DNA of 64,000 nucleotides from Candidatus Thiosymbion ectosymbiont of Catanema sp. Cochon2018. Its GTDB lineage: Bacteria; Pseudomonadota; Gammaproteobacteria; Chromatiales; Chromatiaceae. The DNA lies in the NCBI GenBank assembly GCA_011392765.1, contig WYCW01000001.1, positions 552,888 to 616,887 of the forward strand, written 5' to 3'. The position numbers were made by a program, and so were the translations under genes. The first letter of the stretch is position 1, and each line of letters begins with the position of its first letter. The notes below the pieces were generated by a model. It had not been told where the DNA came from. It saw only the letters and a list, made by a program, of their open reading frames with translations, and did not search any database. Shown in pieces: positions 47,748-56,673 of this stretch.

Positions 47748-49466
47748 CTAAGGCGATGTCCTGTCGCGAGGCCTGGCCTGCTTGAGGCGCGCTGCCTGTT
47801 CCTCGTAGGCACGGGTGAAGGCGTCTCTGAACAGGTTCAGGAAATCGTCGGCCGCATCCGCCGCAATTTCCTGGTAGGTCTCGGTGAAAAGGTCCCAATA
47901 CTTTGCCTTGCGGGCCATCGGCATCAGGTTGTCGATGACGGAGCGACCGCGAAACCGATTCTCCAGCTCCGCCGGATCCATGCGTTTCAACAATGCATGG
48001 AGCGCCGCCCGTAAACCGGCGACGAGTGCCATCTCGTGGCACTGGATGTCGTCGAATGCCTCACGGGCCGCTTCTAAGGGCGGCAGAAAACCACGACTCG
48101 GTCGGAACAGCAGGTGCGCGAGGGCATCTGCCGGGTCGACCGAGAACTTGAAGGGATTGTTTTCCCTCGCCTGGATCCTGGTCACCTCCACGCGCAGCTC
48201 GTTCTTGAAGCTGGTCCGGCCCATTAAGACCCGCATCAATCCCTCGGTCATTGCCCGCAGGAGCAGACCGGTTGTCCGCATAAGCTCGACCTGGGCCTGC
48301 CGATCGGCCGGCAGTTCTCCGGCATCCAACCCCGCGAGAAGGGCCTGCAACGCATTTATCTCGCCGGCCACAGCGGGTGCCGGTGCCGGTCGTATCCCTC
48401 GGGTCCTTTCCGTCGCGGGAGGGGACGGTGCCGGTTGCTCCTCACTGGGGGCTGCACCCGAAGTAGAAGGGGCGGGTGAGGACTCGGGACCAATGATCGT
48501 TAGGTCTCGCGCTTTTTGCTCCTCGACCGGAGCCGGATCCGAAGTGGTCGGGCCAGGCGGGGACTCGGGGCCGGCGAGCGGCAGGTCCTGTTCTTGTTGT
48601 TCCTCGATCGGAGCCGGCTCCGGAGCGGTCGGGGCGGGTGGGGACTCGGAACCGGCGATCGATAGGTCCTGCTCTGTGGGTTGGGGATGCGAGGTGTCCG
48701 CCAAGATGTCGTAGTCCTCCGGAATTGCTTCGGGCGGACCGCAGGAGGCGTTCCGGTGGGGGGTGTGATCCGGTTCCGTCGCTGCGGCCGGGGCCACGGG
48801 GGGCTCGGGCTCAGGGTCTTCCGGAATTGCTTCGGGCGGACTGTAGGAGGCGTTCCAGTCGGGGGTATGATCCGGCTCCGTCGCTGTGGCCGGAGTCGCG
48901 GGGGGCTCGGGCTCGAGCACTTGCGGCCCCTGCTCCGGAGGCGCCGACGTCAGCCAGTCGGCAGGCCCCGCAGATGTCTTCTGCTGTGCCGCTGGGGGAG
49001 AGAGTGGATCGGTTCCCGCCGGTGTTCCCGCGACCAGGTCCATGATGTCGGGCGCGGCGTGACCGGATGGGGTAGGTGCGAGGGGTTCGAGCTCGGGCTT
49101 ACCGTCGGCAAAGGGATCGAACGGCGCGGCGGGTTGCGGCTGGGAAACCTCGTGGGAGACGCGGATTTCGTAGGCGCCGATATTCAGCTCGTCGCCATCA
49201 TGCAGCTCGACCTCCTGGCCTTCATGGAGCGGTTCCGCGGCGTTATTGATGAAGGTCCCGTTCTTGCTGGTATCCGTCAGAAAGAAGGCGCCATCGCGAA
49301 AACTGATTCCGGCATGCCGGCGCCCTACCCAGCGTTCGGGGTCCGTAAGCACCAGCTCATTATCGGAGTTGCGCCCGATGGTCCCGCCGGCGATGCCGAT
49401 CCTTGCGGTCAGCGCCGGCTGCGAAGGGCGATCTTGGTAGCGGACGACGGTCAGTATCAGTTCCAT
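47748..49466 (-). CDS. tagH: T6SS FHA-domain protein TagH
   Basis: 572 residues from ATG 49466. The N-terminal FHA domain (about 5-110; GGTIGRNSDNELVLTDPERW, VGRRHAGISF, TSKNGTFINN) binds phosphothreonine. A long Pro/Glu-rich linker (about 120-390) contains two near-identical 33-residue units with PDHTPxxNAS and three units of QDLxIAGPESPPxP. The C-terminal domain (about 390-570; VELMRTTGLLLRAMTEGLMR, FKFSVDPADALAHLLFRPSR, MARKAKYWDLFTETYQEIAA) is that of T6SS-associated FHA proteins. TagH helps control assembly through the PpkA/PppA phosphorylation switch. It lies upstream of vgrG on the same strand, separated by a repeat-rich 249-bp gap. Confidence 0.9.
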   Translation of the reverse strand: MELILTVVRYQDRPSQPALTARIGIAGGTIGRNSDNELVLTDPERWVGRRHAGISFRDGAFFLTDTSKNGTFINNAAEPLHEGQEVELHDGDELNIGAYEIRVSHEVSQPQPAAPFDPFADGKPELEPLAPTPSGHAAPDIMDLVAGTPAGTDPLSPPAAQQKTSAGPADWLTSAPPEQGPQVLEPEPPATPATATEPDHTPDWNASYSPPEAIPEDPEPEPPVAPAAATEPDHTPHRNASCGPPEAIPEDYDILADTSHPQPTEQDLSIAGSESPPAPTAPEPAPIEEQQEQDLPLAGPESPPGPTTSDPAPVEEQKARDLTIIGPESSPAPSTSGAAPSEEQPAPSPPATERTRGIRPAPAPAVAGEINALQALLAGLDAGELPADRQAQVELMRTTGLLLRAMTEGLMRVLMGRTSFKNELRVEVTRIQARENNPFKFSVDPADALAHLLFRPSRGFLPPLEAAREAFDDIQCHEMALVAGLRAALHALLKRMDPAELENRFRGRSVIDNLMPMARKAKYWDLFTETYQEIAADAADDFLNLFRDAFTRAYEEQAARLKQARPRDRTSP

Positions 49467-49654
49467 GGGCGAAGTATAGCCTTCATCGAGGGCTTCAAAC
49501 ATAACCACAGCACATACGGCTCAAACTGTCCGGTAGCCGACAACCGCAACCTCATTGAAGCCGGGCGAGCCGTTGGTGGGCAGAGCTCACTCTACCCTGC
49601 CGGCGACCGGAGGCTGGTAGGGGGATAACCTTGCCTACCCATCACCTTCCGGTG

Positions 49655-51403
49655 TCATTGATCCGGGTCTTGGTGGAAGCAGGTAAACTCCGGCATCGGC
49701 CGCTCGACCGGAGCACTTTTGGACGAGCCCGTTGGAACAAAAACGGTATTACGCTCAGGCACCGTGACGGTTTTTCCATTTTCTCCGTTTTTTCCATTCG
49801 TGCGCTTTGTATAACGCACGAACAGGTCCGGCAGGGGTACTGCTTCACAGTCGTGCCCAGCCGGGACGCGACCGGGCGCACGCACCGCGAAGAAGGTGGC
49901 GTAGCTGTCGATAAAATATCTCTCGACCAATGCCTCGACGTTATAGCGGATAGAGGGGAGCGGGCCATGGTCCCCATGCACGAGAATCAATGCATCCCGA
50001 TGTCGCTCCGAGCGGTCGATCCTTTCCAACAATTCTTCGAGCTTCAGGAGGACACACCGGACCTGGGCATAGTAGTAACCCAACACCTTTTTGCGCCTGG
50101 CATCGATCTTCTCACGATCCCTGCCATAGTTTTCGCCTAGCTGACTGTATATGTCCCATACTTCCTCGGTCGACTCGCGGGTGTCGCAGGTGCTGCTCAA
50201 GAGAAAGGGGGCATGTGGAACCAGGAAATGGGCAAACACCAGGGTGCCCCGGTCGCTGCGCATCACAGCGTCCGCGAAGTCGTCGAACCAGTTGGGAAAA
50301 CCCTGTACGTCGAACCGTGATAAAGGAGTTTTGAATCGTGGTGATCCGACCAGCAGCGTTTCTACCTTGAGGGTGAATCGTGCCAGCAAGCGTCCCGTGT
50401 AGTTCCTGGCGTGACCATGCAACAGGATGCGCAGGAGGTCGAAGGTCCGCACCGTTACCGCGGAGAGGGTGCCGGCGTCGGACTCGTTCGCAAGCAACCA
50501 GACCGGGTTGTACGAGTCGAATTCCACACAGCTCGAGACCTGTTCATTCGAGCAGTAGTCTACGCCGCTACTGTTTCGATACACCTCGATCCTATACCCT
50601 CTTGCCGCGTAGTCGTCGAAGTAGGCGTTTGCCTTGATATTGAAATTCGACTCGAAGCTCAGCCTCGCATCCTCTTCTTCGTATCCCGCGTTCATCAGGT
50701 TCGCGATGGAGGTCCCCGTGTTGAGATGTCGGCTGAAGGCACGCTCAAAGAGGCGAAATCCGTGGCGTTCGGCAAGGCGGTGCATGGCCTCATAGATGGC
50801 ATCTCCCCCCGCGATACCGCGGTCGATCGCGCCGGGGGCGAGCAGCGCATCAAGCAGGATGTGAACGACGAGTGGCGGTGCCGTATCGGAGACGGTGTCG
50901 CCGGCGGCGGGCAACGGAGCCGTCGTGGAGGTCTCCGACGTCAGCCTGGGGAGTGGCTCCGTGACGACGACCGCCAGGCCGATCACGGCGAAGTAGACCG
51001 CCACGACCTTCACGGCATACCGGCGTATGGCCCACAGGCTGGTGTAGATGACGCCGAAAATCAGGAGAAACAGGGTCCCCTTGGTTAAAACCGTCACGTC
51101 CCGCACCGGGGTTCGGTCGTTGGAGGAACCGATCATCTCGAACAGACCCGTGTAGACGCCGGCCAAATCCAAGTGGATGAACAGGATTGCCGTAAGCAGC
51201 ACCAGTCGCAGCCGCCGCCCGGAGAGATGGAGGGCCAACCCCAGCAGCACCGCGATGACGATGGTCACCGCCAGTACCAGCCGGGTCTCCAGCGCGAGAA
51301 CGGGAATCCGGGCATTGACGAGGATGCGATAGACCGGCGTCAGCACCGCCGACAGTGCGATCAACAGATAGAGTGCAGTATCCCGTCTCACCTTATTTTT
51401 CAT
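49655..51403 (-). CDS. Membrane-bound sulfatase/phosphoethanolamine-transferase-like protein
   Basis: 582 residues. Four or five N-terminal membrane helices (from about 10 to 155; LYLLIALSAVLTPVYRILVN, LVLAVTIVIAVLLGLALHLS, VAVYFAVIGLAVVVTEPLP) precede a periplasmic alkaline-phosphatase-superfamily domain. VVHILLDALLAPGAID carries the first metal-binding Asp, LNTGTSIANLMNAGY the likely nucleophile Thr, and LVFAHFLVPHAPF and LILVHGDHGPLP the later metal ligands. Such enzymes modify lipid A, periplasmic glucans or teichoic-like polymers; the substrate cannot be told. GGAGG touches the ATG directly, so the GTG four codons later (51391) may be the true start. Confidence 0.82.
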   Translation of the reverse strand: MKNKVRRDTALYLLIALSAVLTPVYRILVNARIPVLALETRLVLAVTIVIAVLLGLALHLSGRRLRLVLLTAILFIHLDLAGVYTGLFEMIGSSNDRTPVRDVTVLTKGTLFLLIFGVIYTSLWAIRRYAVKVVAVYFAVIGLAVVVTEPLPRLTSETSTTAPLPAAGDTVSDTAPPLVVHILLDALLAPGAIDRGIAGGDAIYEAMHRLAERHGFRLFERAFSRHLNTGTSIANLMNAGYEEEDARLSFESNFNIKANAYFDDYAARGYRIEVYRNSSGVDYCSNEQVSSCVEFDSYNPVWLLANESDAGTLSAVTVRTFDLLRILLHGHARNYTGRLLARFTLKVETLLVGSPRFKTPLSRFDVQGFPNWFDDFADAVMRSDRGTLVFAHFLVPHAPFLLSSTCDTRESTEEVWDIYSQLGENYGRDREKIDARRKKVLGYYYAQVRCVLLKLEELLERIDRSERHRDALILVHGDHGPLPSIRYNVEALVERYFIDSYATFFAVRAPGRVPAGHDCEAVPLPDLFVRYTKRTNGKNGENGKTVTVPERNTVFVPTGSSKSAPVERPMPEFTCFHQDPDQ

Positions 51404-51477
51404 CCTCCAAAGTCTCCCCTATGGCACCGCGTGGCTGGCGGGGGGTTAGGAGGGGTCTGAAGGCTCGGAGGTAGCTC

Positions 51478-51600
51478 GGTGGACAACATGGACTTGGTGG
51501 ACTTAGTGGACAGGGGGCAACTATGGGCTTTCCGGTCACCACAAAGCCAATCGCCGCCCCCTGTCCACTGGGTCCATTTTGTCCATGAAGTCCATTGGGT
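51478..51600. repeat. GTCCA-word inverted repeat
   Basis: GGTGGACAACATGGACTTGG on the left pairs imperfectly with CCATTTTGTCCATGAAGTCC on the right. Same family as 22632-22719 and 31973-32070. It lies between relA and the sulfatase-like gene. Confidence 0.75.
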
Positions 51601-51628
51601 TACCCCTGAACTTTCACACCCCTCCTGT

Positions 51629-53842
51629 TCAAGAATGCGGTCGCTTTGCCTCCAGCACGCTGGGGATCTGGCGCAGCTTGACCAGGACTTGCTCCACCTG
51701 GGAGGTATCCTCGACCTCCACTGTGAAACGCATGGTAGCCAGGTCTTTGGTGCGGTCCGAGGCGGTGTTCACACCCACGACGTCGATTTCCGCGTCCGAA
51801 AACGCCGATGAGATGTCGCGCAGCAGGCCCTTGCGATCGCCGGCGATGACGAGCAGATCCACCGGGTAAGCGGCGTCGCTGCCCGGATCCGTCCAGTGCA
51901 CCTCGATCAGACGGGCCTCCTCCTGCCGCGGCAAATTGAGCACATTGGCACAGTCACGGCGATGGATGGTGACGCCGCGCCCGCGGGTGACGAAGCCCAG
52001 GACCGGGTCGTCGGGTATCGGCTTGCAGCACCGGGCCATATGGGTCATGAGGTCCGCGACACCCTCCACGATCACTCCCGCGTGATTCGGTGCCCCGCGG
52101 CGCTGGTTCGACGCCGACGGCGAGGGCTTACCGGGCTCCTTGAGCCTGGGCTCGCCTACCTGGTGCACTACCTGACTCACCCCCACTTCGCCGCGGCCGA
52201 GGGCGGCCAGCAGTTCCTCCCCCCGGTGGAAGTTGAAGCGGCGACAGAGTTGTTCGAGCCGGGGCCTGGTCTCGATCCGGAGCCGGCTCAGCTCCTTCTC
52301 CAGCAGGGCGCGGCCCGCGTCCACATCATGGTCGAAGTCCTGCCGCTTGAACCATTGGCGCACCCGGTGGCGGGCCTTGGCCGTCTTCAGATAGCCCTGG
52401 TGGGGGCTGAGCCAGTCACGGCTGGGCGCCGCGTTCTTGCGGGTGAGAATCTCTACGGTCTGACCGCTGACCAGGGGCCGATTGAGGGGCACGATGCCGC
52501 CGTCGACCTTGGCCCCGCGACAACGGCTGCCGACCTCGGAGTGAATCGCATAGGCGAAGTCCAGCGCCGTGGCGCCCAGGGGCAGCTCGATGACCTTGGC
52601 CTGGGGGGTGAGCACATAGACGTGCGCCGGCTCGAACTCGGACCGAAAATGCTCCCCGAAATCGCCGCCGTGCTCGCCCGCGGGCCTGGGCTCGGTCCGG
52701 TCGCGCGGCGGAGCCGGGCAGTGCCGGAAGGTCGCGGCATGCCCTTTGTTCTCCTTGTAGGCCCAGTGGGCCGCTACCCCCAACTCGGCATGGCGGTGCA
52801 TGTCCCAGGTGCGGATCTGCACCTCGAGGGGCCTGTCCCCGGGTCCGACCACGGCCGTGTGCAGCGACTGGTACAGGTTGCCCTTGGGAGTGGCGATGTA
52901 ATCGTCGAACTCCTTGGGGATGTGTTTCCAGAGCCCGTGCACGACCCCCAGCGCGGCATAACAGGCGGCGACATCCGGCACCAGGACGCGCACCGCCTGC
53001 AGGTCGAAGATCTGCTCCAGATCCACGTTCTTGCGCTGCATCTTGCGCCAGATGCTGTAGATGTGCTTGGGTCTGCCACTGACATCAGCGCCGATGCCGG
53101 CCGCGGCGAACCGCTCTTGCAGGGTGCCGATCACCGTGGCAACGAAGGATTCGCGTTCCACGCGCCGGCCGTCGAGCTGCCTGGCAATGCGTTTGTACAC
53201 GTCAGGCTCGAGGTAACGCATGGCCAGGTCCTCGAGCTCCCACTTGATCTGCCAGATTCCGAGCCGGTTGGCCAGGGGGGCATAGACGCGCCGAGTGTCG
53301 CCCGCGATCTCGCGGCGATGCTCGGCGTCCAGGCCATCGATGCGGCGCATCAGGTGCAGCCGTTCGGCCAGGACTACCAGCACCACCCGGACATCCTTGG
53401 CGATGCCGAGCAGCAGGCGGCGCAGATTCTCCTGGTGCTCGTGTTGGTCCTTGGCGGCGCTCCCCGAATCCAGGTTGGCGAGCTGATCGAGGCGGACCAA
53501 GTCTTCCACCATGCCCGCAATTCTCGGGCCGAAACGGGCCGCCGGCGGCTCCTCGCCGACCCCCGGACGCCCGCGGCAACCCTTGAGCAAGGCCGCGATC
53601 AAGGTGGCGGTATCCAGGCGCAGCCGCACCAGGATGTCCGCGGTATGGAGCAGGTGGCGGACCTGGGTCTCGCCGGTATCCAGATCCTGGTCGCCGCGGC
53701 AACGCACCAGCAGCTCACAGGCCTGGGTGAGGCGCTCGCAGTCCTCGCGCGGGTAGCATGCGGGGAGGGTGCCGAGCCAGTGCCGGACGGCCGCGGCGTC
53801 ATCCGGAAGGTCCGGGGGGAGGGTATAAACGGATTTGACCAT
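51629..53842 (-). CDS. relA: GTP pyrophosphokinase RelA (stringent response)
   Basis: 737 residues. The N-terminal pseudo-hydrolase domain lacks the catalytic HD pair (LIAALLKGCRGRPGVGEEPP), which marks RelA rather than SpoT. The synthetase domain has DVSGRPKHIYSIWRKMQRKN, IFDLQAVRVLVPDVAACYAA, and DYIATPKGNLYQSLHTAVVG with PLEVQIRTWDMHRHAE. TGS (VYVLTPQAKVIELPLGATAL), zinc-finger (MARCCKPIPDDPVLGFVTRG) and ACT (IDVVGVNTASDRTKDLATMR) domains follow. It binds stalled ribosomes with uncharged tRNA and makes (p)ppGpp. It stands alone here. Confidence 0.96.
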   Translation of the reverse strand: MVKSVYTLPPDLPDDAAAVRHWLGTLPACYPREDCERLTQACELLVRCRGDQDLDTGETQVRHLLHTADILVRLRLDTATLIAALLKGCRGRPGVGEEPPAARFGPRIAGMVEDLVRLDQLANLDSGSAAKDQHEHQENLRRLLLGIAKDVRVVLVVLAERLHLMRRIDGLDAEHRREIAGDTRRVYAPLANRLGIWQIKWELEDLAMRYLEPDVYKRIARQLDGRRVERESFVATVIGTLQERFAAAGIGADVSGRPKHIYSIWRKMQRKNVDLEQIFDLQAVRVLVPDVAACYAALGVVHGLWKHIPKEFDDYIATPKGNLYQSLHTAVVGPGDRPLEVQIRTWDMHRHAELGVAAHWAYKENKGHAATFRHCPAPPRDRTEPRPAGEHGGDFGEHFRSEFEPAHVYVLTPQAKVIELPLGATALDFAYAIHSEVGSRCRGAKVDGGIVPLNRPLVSGQTVEILTRKNAAPSRDWLSPHQGYLKTAKARHRVRQWFKRQDFDHDVDAGRALLEKELSRLRIETRPRLEQLCRRFNFHRGEELLAALGRGEVGVSQVVHQVGEPRLKEPGKPSPSASNQRRGAPNHAGVIVEGVADLMTHMARCCKPIPDDPVLGFVTRGRGVTIHRRDCANVLNLPRQEEARLIEVHWTDPGSDAAYPVDLLVIAGDRKGLLRDISSAFSDAEIDVVGVNTASDRTKDLATMRFTVEVEDTSQVEQVLVKLRQIPSVLEAKRPHS

Positions 53843-53861
53843 GAGTCAATGAGTTGGCTAA

Positions 53862-53996
53862 GAGCCTGTCTAAAAAGGGACCGTAGGCTGGGTTGCGGCC
53901 AGGGACGGCCAAAACCCGGCAATAACCGGGGGTTCGTTCCTTGCCCCCCAGCCTACCGCTTTAAAATCAATGTGTTAGTTTTTAGACAGCCTCTAA
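53862..53996. repeat. Dispersed repeat block
   Basis: CTGTCTAAAAAGGGACCGTA at the left and AATCAATGTGTTAGTTTTTA with GACAGCCTC at the right; the outer words TGTCTAAAAA and TTTTTAGACA are inverted repeats. The right part recurs inverted at 47505-47545. The centre differs between copies. A transposon-like remnant is possible. Confidence 0.6.
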
Positions 53997-54127
53997 GAGC
54001 CTGTGTCCGTGGGCTACTGCATGGCCTCACAAACAAAATGGGTATCCTTCTCTTCCCTGCCCATAGCGAAACATAGGCCCGGCCCTTATGATGAGCGGTC
54101 TGAAATTCATAAGGAGCCCTTCGGGAT

Positions 54128-54406
54128 ATGGTTAGCATAACTTTCGACACCCTGAAATTCGTTCGCCGCCTCAAGGATTCCGGCATACCGGAGGCCCAGG
54201 CCGAAGCCGTTGCCGAAGCATTCAAGGAGGCCTCCGGTGAGGCGGAGTTGGCAACCAAGCAGGACATCGAGCGACTCGAATTGCGAACCAAACAGGACAT
54301 CGAGCGACTCGAATTGCGTATGGATGGCGAGTTCCGCCTCGTCAAATGGATGTTGGGCGCCACGTTCGCCGGTATAGTAGCCTTGATCCTAAAGGGCTTT
54401 TTCTAG
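54128..54406 (+). CDS. DUF1640-like coiled-coil membrane protein (paralogue)
   Basis: 92 residues. MVSITFDTLKFVRRLKDSGI closely matches the protein at 39294-39557. The coiled coil contains an exact tandem duplication, TKQDIERLELR twice, coded by two near-identical 33-bp units. The membrane helix is WMLGATFAGIVALILKGFF. The TAG stop is formed by the first bases of a GAGGC hairpin module (CTAGCGAGG), so the repeat lies right against the gene end. Function unknown. Confidence 0.85.
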   Translation: MVSITFDTLKFVRRLKDSGIPEAQAEAVAEAFKEASGEAELATKQDIERLELRTKQDIERLELRMDGEFRLVKWMLGATFAGIVALILKGFF

Positions 54407-54616
54407 CGAGGCTTTGCCTCAGACCGACGAGGCGTGACCAACCGCACCGAAGAACCACGGATAGACACGGATAAACACGGATGTGATCCGTGTGTATCCG
54501 TGTCTGCCTCCGTGGTTCAAAGGATTCACGATTCCTGCCCAACAAGAGGCAGAACTATTTTTGTGCAGCGCACAAACTTGACTCATTTGTGAAAGTCCGG
54601 GGGAGTCAAGGAATCC
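54403..54616. repeat. GAGGC hairpin, CACGGA inverted repeat and CTAGGAT module
   Basis: 54403-54434 is CTAGCGAGGCTTTGCCTCAG and following, 54452-54518 a CACGGA-word inverted repeat, and 54560-54616 an inverted CTAGGATTCCTTGA module with ACTTGACTCATTTGTGAAAG. The last ends exactly where the GxxExxY reading frame is broken. Confidence 0.8.
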
Positions 54617-54712
54617 TAGTGCGTTTTCATAGGATTTCTCCAACAAACCATGCCCAAGGGTATTCAGTACCTCTCTGGCGCAGCCTACGATTTGGTATAC
54701 CTCGTCCTGCAA
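54617..54712 (-). pseudogene. GxxExxY-family protein, N-terminal 32 codons only
   Basis: From ATG 54712 the frame reads MQDEVYQIVGCAREVLNTLG, then HGLLEKSYENAL. GHG-LE-YENAL is the motif that names the GxxExxY family of small proteins of unknown, possibly nuclease, function. After ENAL the reading continues into the CTAGGATTCCTTGA repeat module and loses all family resemblance. The rest of the gene is not found beyond the repeat cluster, so the insertion was accompanied by loss, or the remainder lies elsewhere. Confidence 0.75.
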
Positions 54713-54776
54713 TAATCATTCGTGTCTATTCGTGTTCATTCGTGGTTCCCTTTGTGCTGGGTATCTCCATCGGAAT

Positions 54777-56018
54777 TCAGTCGAGCAAGTGACTGACTAA
54801 GCCATCGGCCAACTTGGGCTCGAACCAGGTCGATTTGGGGGGCATCACCTTTCCTGCATCCGCCACCGCCATCAGGGCCTCCATCGGGGTCGGGTACAGC
54901 GAGAAGGCGACCGCCATATCGCCCGTGTCCACCTGCTCGGCGAGCCAATCGAGGCCGCGGATGCCGCCGACGAAGCCGATGCGGTCGTCCCGACGCGGGT
55001 CCCGGATGCCGAGTATAGGCTCGATCAGGTGGTCCTGCAGCAGACTCACGTCCAGCCGTGCGACCGGGTTTTCATGGGGAATGCGCTGCGGGTCCAGGCC
55101 GAGGCGGTACCAGCCGCCGTCCAGATACATGCCGAACTCCGCCGGGCGGGCCGGTGCGACGGGCGTCGGGCTGGGCTCTACTGTAAAAGAGACTCGGAGC
55201 CGGTCCAGGAAGGTCTCGTTGTCGAGTCCGTGGAGGTCCTTCACCACCCGGTTATAGTCCAGGATCTGCAGCTGGTCGTGGGGGAAGATAACGCTCAGGA
55301 AATAATTGTAGGATGCGTCCCCCGAATGGTTCGGATCGGTGGCCCGGCGCGCCGCGGCTACTCGGGAGGCTGCGGCGGAACGGTGGTGGCCGTCCGCGAC
55401 GTACAGGCTGTCGAGCCGCTCGAAGGCCATAGAAAGCCGGTCGATGGTTGCACCGTCGTCCACCACCCAGAGCTCGTGGCGCACGTCGCCCTGCGCCCGG
55501 ATGTCCAGATCCGGCGCCGGCCTGCTCAGATCGGCCAGGGTATCGTCGATGGCGGGAGTGCTTCTGTGAGCCAGAAAGACGGGGCCGGTCTGGGCGTCGA
55601 GGGCCTCGATCTGACGTACCCGGTCGTCCTCCTTGACCGGTCGCGTAAGCTCGTGCTTTCTGATCCGATCCGCGTCGTAGGCGGCCACGGAGGCCGCCAC
55701 CACCAGGCCGGTCTGCACATGTGCTCCCCTGGTGAGGCGGTAGACGTAATAGCAGGGCGCCGGGTCCCGGACCAGCACCCCCGCGGAGAGCATCCGATCC
55801 AGGTTCTCCCGCGCCTTGGCATAGACCTGGGGGGCGTAGGGGTCCGTGTCCTCCGGCAAGTCCACCTCGGGCCGCGAGATGTGCAGGAAGCTCCAGGGCC
55901 GGCCCGCGACTAACCGGCGCGCCTCCGGGGCGCTCACCACATCGTAGGGTGGAGCGGCGACATCCGGGGCCCGGCCGGGGGCGGGGCGCAATCCGGCGAA
56001 GGGTGTGATCAAGGGCAT
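54777..56018 (-). CDS. DUF1015 family protein
   Basis: 413 residues, full length for the family. ITPFAGLRPAPGRAPDVAAP, PYDVVSAPEARRLVAGRPWS, FLHISRPEVDLPEDTDPYAP and LYVADGHHRSAAASRVAAAR (the D-G-H-H-R motif) are hallmark DUF1015 blocks. The C-terminus ends MPPKSTWFEPKLADGLV. The family is proposed to be related to serine kinases of the ParB/Srx type and often sits beside amino-acid or one-carbon genes, but no activity is established here. GGAGTAACACC before the ATG is an acceptable ribosome binding site. It stands alone. Confidence 0.92.
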   Translation of the reverse strand: MPLITPFAGLRPAPGRAPDVAAPPYDVVSAPEARRLVAGRPWSFLHISRPEVDLPEDTDPYAPQVYAKARENLDRMLSAGVLVRDPAPCYYVYRLTRGAHVQTGLVVAASVAAYDADRIRKHELTRPVKEDDRVRQIEALDAQTGPVFLAHRSTPAIDDTLADLSRPAPDLDIRAQGDVRHELWVVDDGATIDRLSMAFERLDSLYVADGHHRSAAASRVAAARRATDPNHSGDASYNYFLSVIFPHDQLQILDYNRVVKDLHGLDNETFLDRLRVSFTVEPSPTPVAPARPAEFGMYLDGGWYRLGLDPQRIPHENPVARLDVSLLQDHLIEPILGIRDPRRDDRIGFVGGIRGLDWLAEQVDTGDMAVAFSLYPTPMEALMAVADAGKVMPPKSTWFEPKLADGLVSHLLD

Positions 56019-56246
56019 GGTGTTACTCCTTCAGGTTCCGGTACCGGCACCTCTTGCAGTGAGAGAGCGATGAGATAGTCTCCTCTCGCCCTCCGACCGA
56101 CGTCGAATGCGCGAGGCTAAGAGTATGAATGAACCATTTCGATTGCCCAAAAGCAGAGCGAGAAACGAGCGGTACTTTTGGGATCGGCTGCATTTGTCTC
56201 ATCAGCCTTTATCGTGGTTGCTGTCGTATATGCTACCATATCCTGC
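56019..56246. other. Short intergenic gap before the PIN/RHH pair
   Basis: No gene or repeat is seen. GTTGCTGTCGTATATGCTAC at about 56218-56238 could hold a -10 (TATGCT) for the toxin-antitoxin pair, but this is weak. Confidence 0.3.
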
Positions 56247-56672
56247 ATGGCCGACACCGTGGTAGTAGACACAAGCGTCCTTATTAGTGCCCTGATCGGT
56301 ACGCAAGGACCAAGCAGGGAAATTCTGCGACGATGTTTGCAAGGTTATTATCGTCCTGCGATCAACAATGCCTTATTCTTAGAATATGAAGCTGTCAGCA
56401 GGAGAGACGAAGTGCTTACCTTGTGTCCGTTAGCTATCGATGAAATCAGGACCTTACTCAATGCGTTTTATGCCGTGTGTCGCTGGGTACCCATTTATTA
56501 TCTGTGGCGCCCCAATACCAGGGACGAAAGCGACAACTTTCTGATCGAACTTGCGCTTGCCGGCAATGCTTCCTGCATCATTACAAATAACGTCCGGGAC
56601 TTGCGGAATGCCGAGTTGAAATTTCCTGACTTGCACATAGTCAAGCCGGATGAGCTATTACGAGGTAAATGA
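56247..56672 (+). CDS. PIN-domain toxin (PIN_3 family)
   Basis: 141 residues from ATG 56247. MADTVVVDTSVLISALIGTQ has the first active Asp, ALFLEYEAVSRRDEVL a conserved Glu, and PNTRDESDNFLIELALAGNA the Asp/Glu cluster. SCIITNNVRDLRNAELKFPD completes the fold (N-N-x-R-D-F/L). These nucleases cut RNA as toxins of type II pairs. An in-frame extension of 23 codons upstream is hydrophobic but lacks a ribosome binding site and is rejected. The antitoxin-like gene follows 1 bp after the stop when its GTG start is used. Confidence 0.85.
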   Translation: MADTVVVDTSVLISALIGTQGPSREILRRCLQGYYRPAINNALFLEYEAVSRRDEVLTLCPLAIDEIRTLLNAFYAVCRWVPIYYLWRPNTRDESDNFLIELALAGNASCIITNNVRDLRNAELKFPDLHIVKPDELLRGK

Positions 56673-56673
56673 A

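Noticed and set aside
51896-54076. A 726-codon open frame antisense to relA
   Set aside because: Shadow frame; amino-acid composition and lack of a ribosome binding site argue against it.
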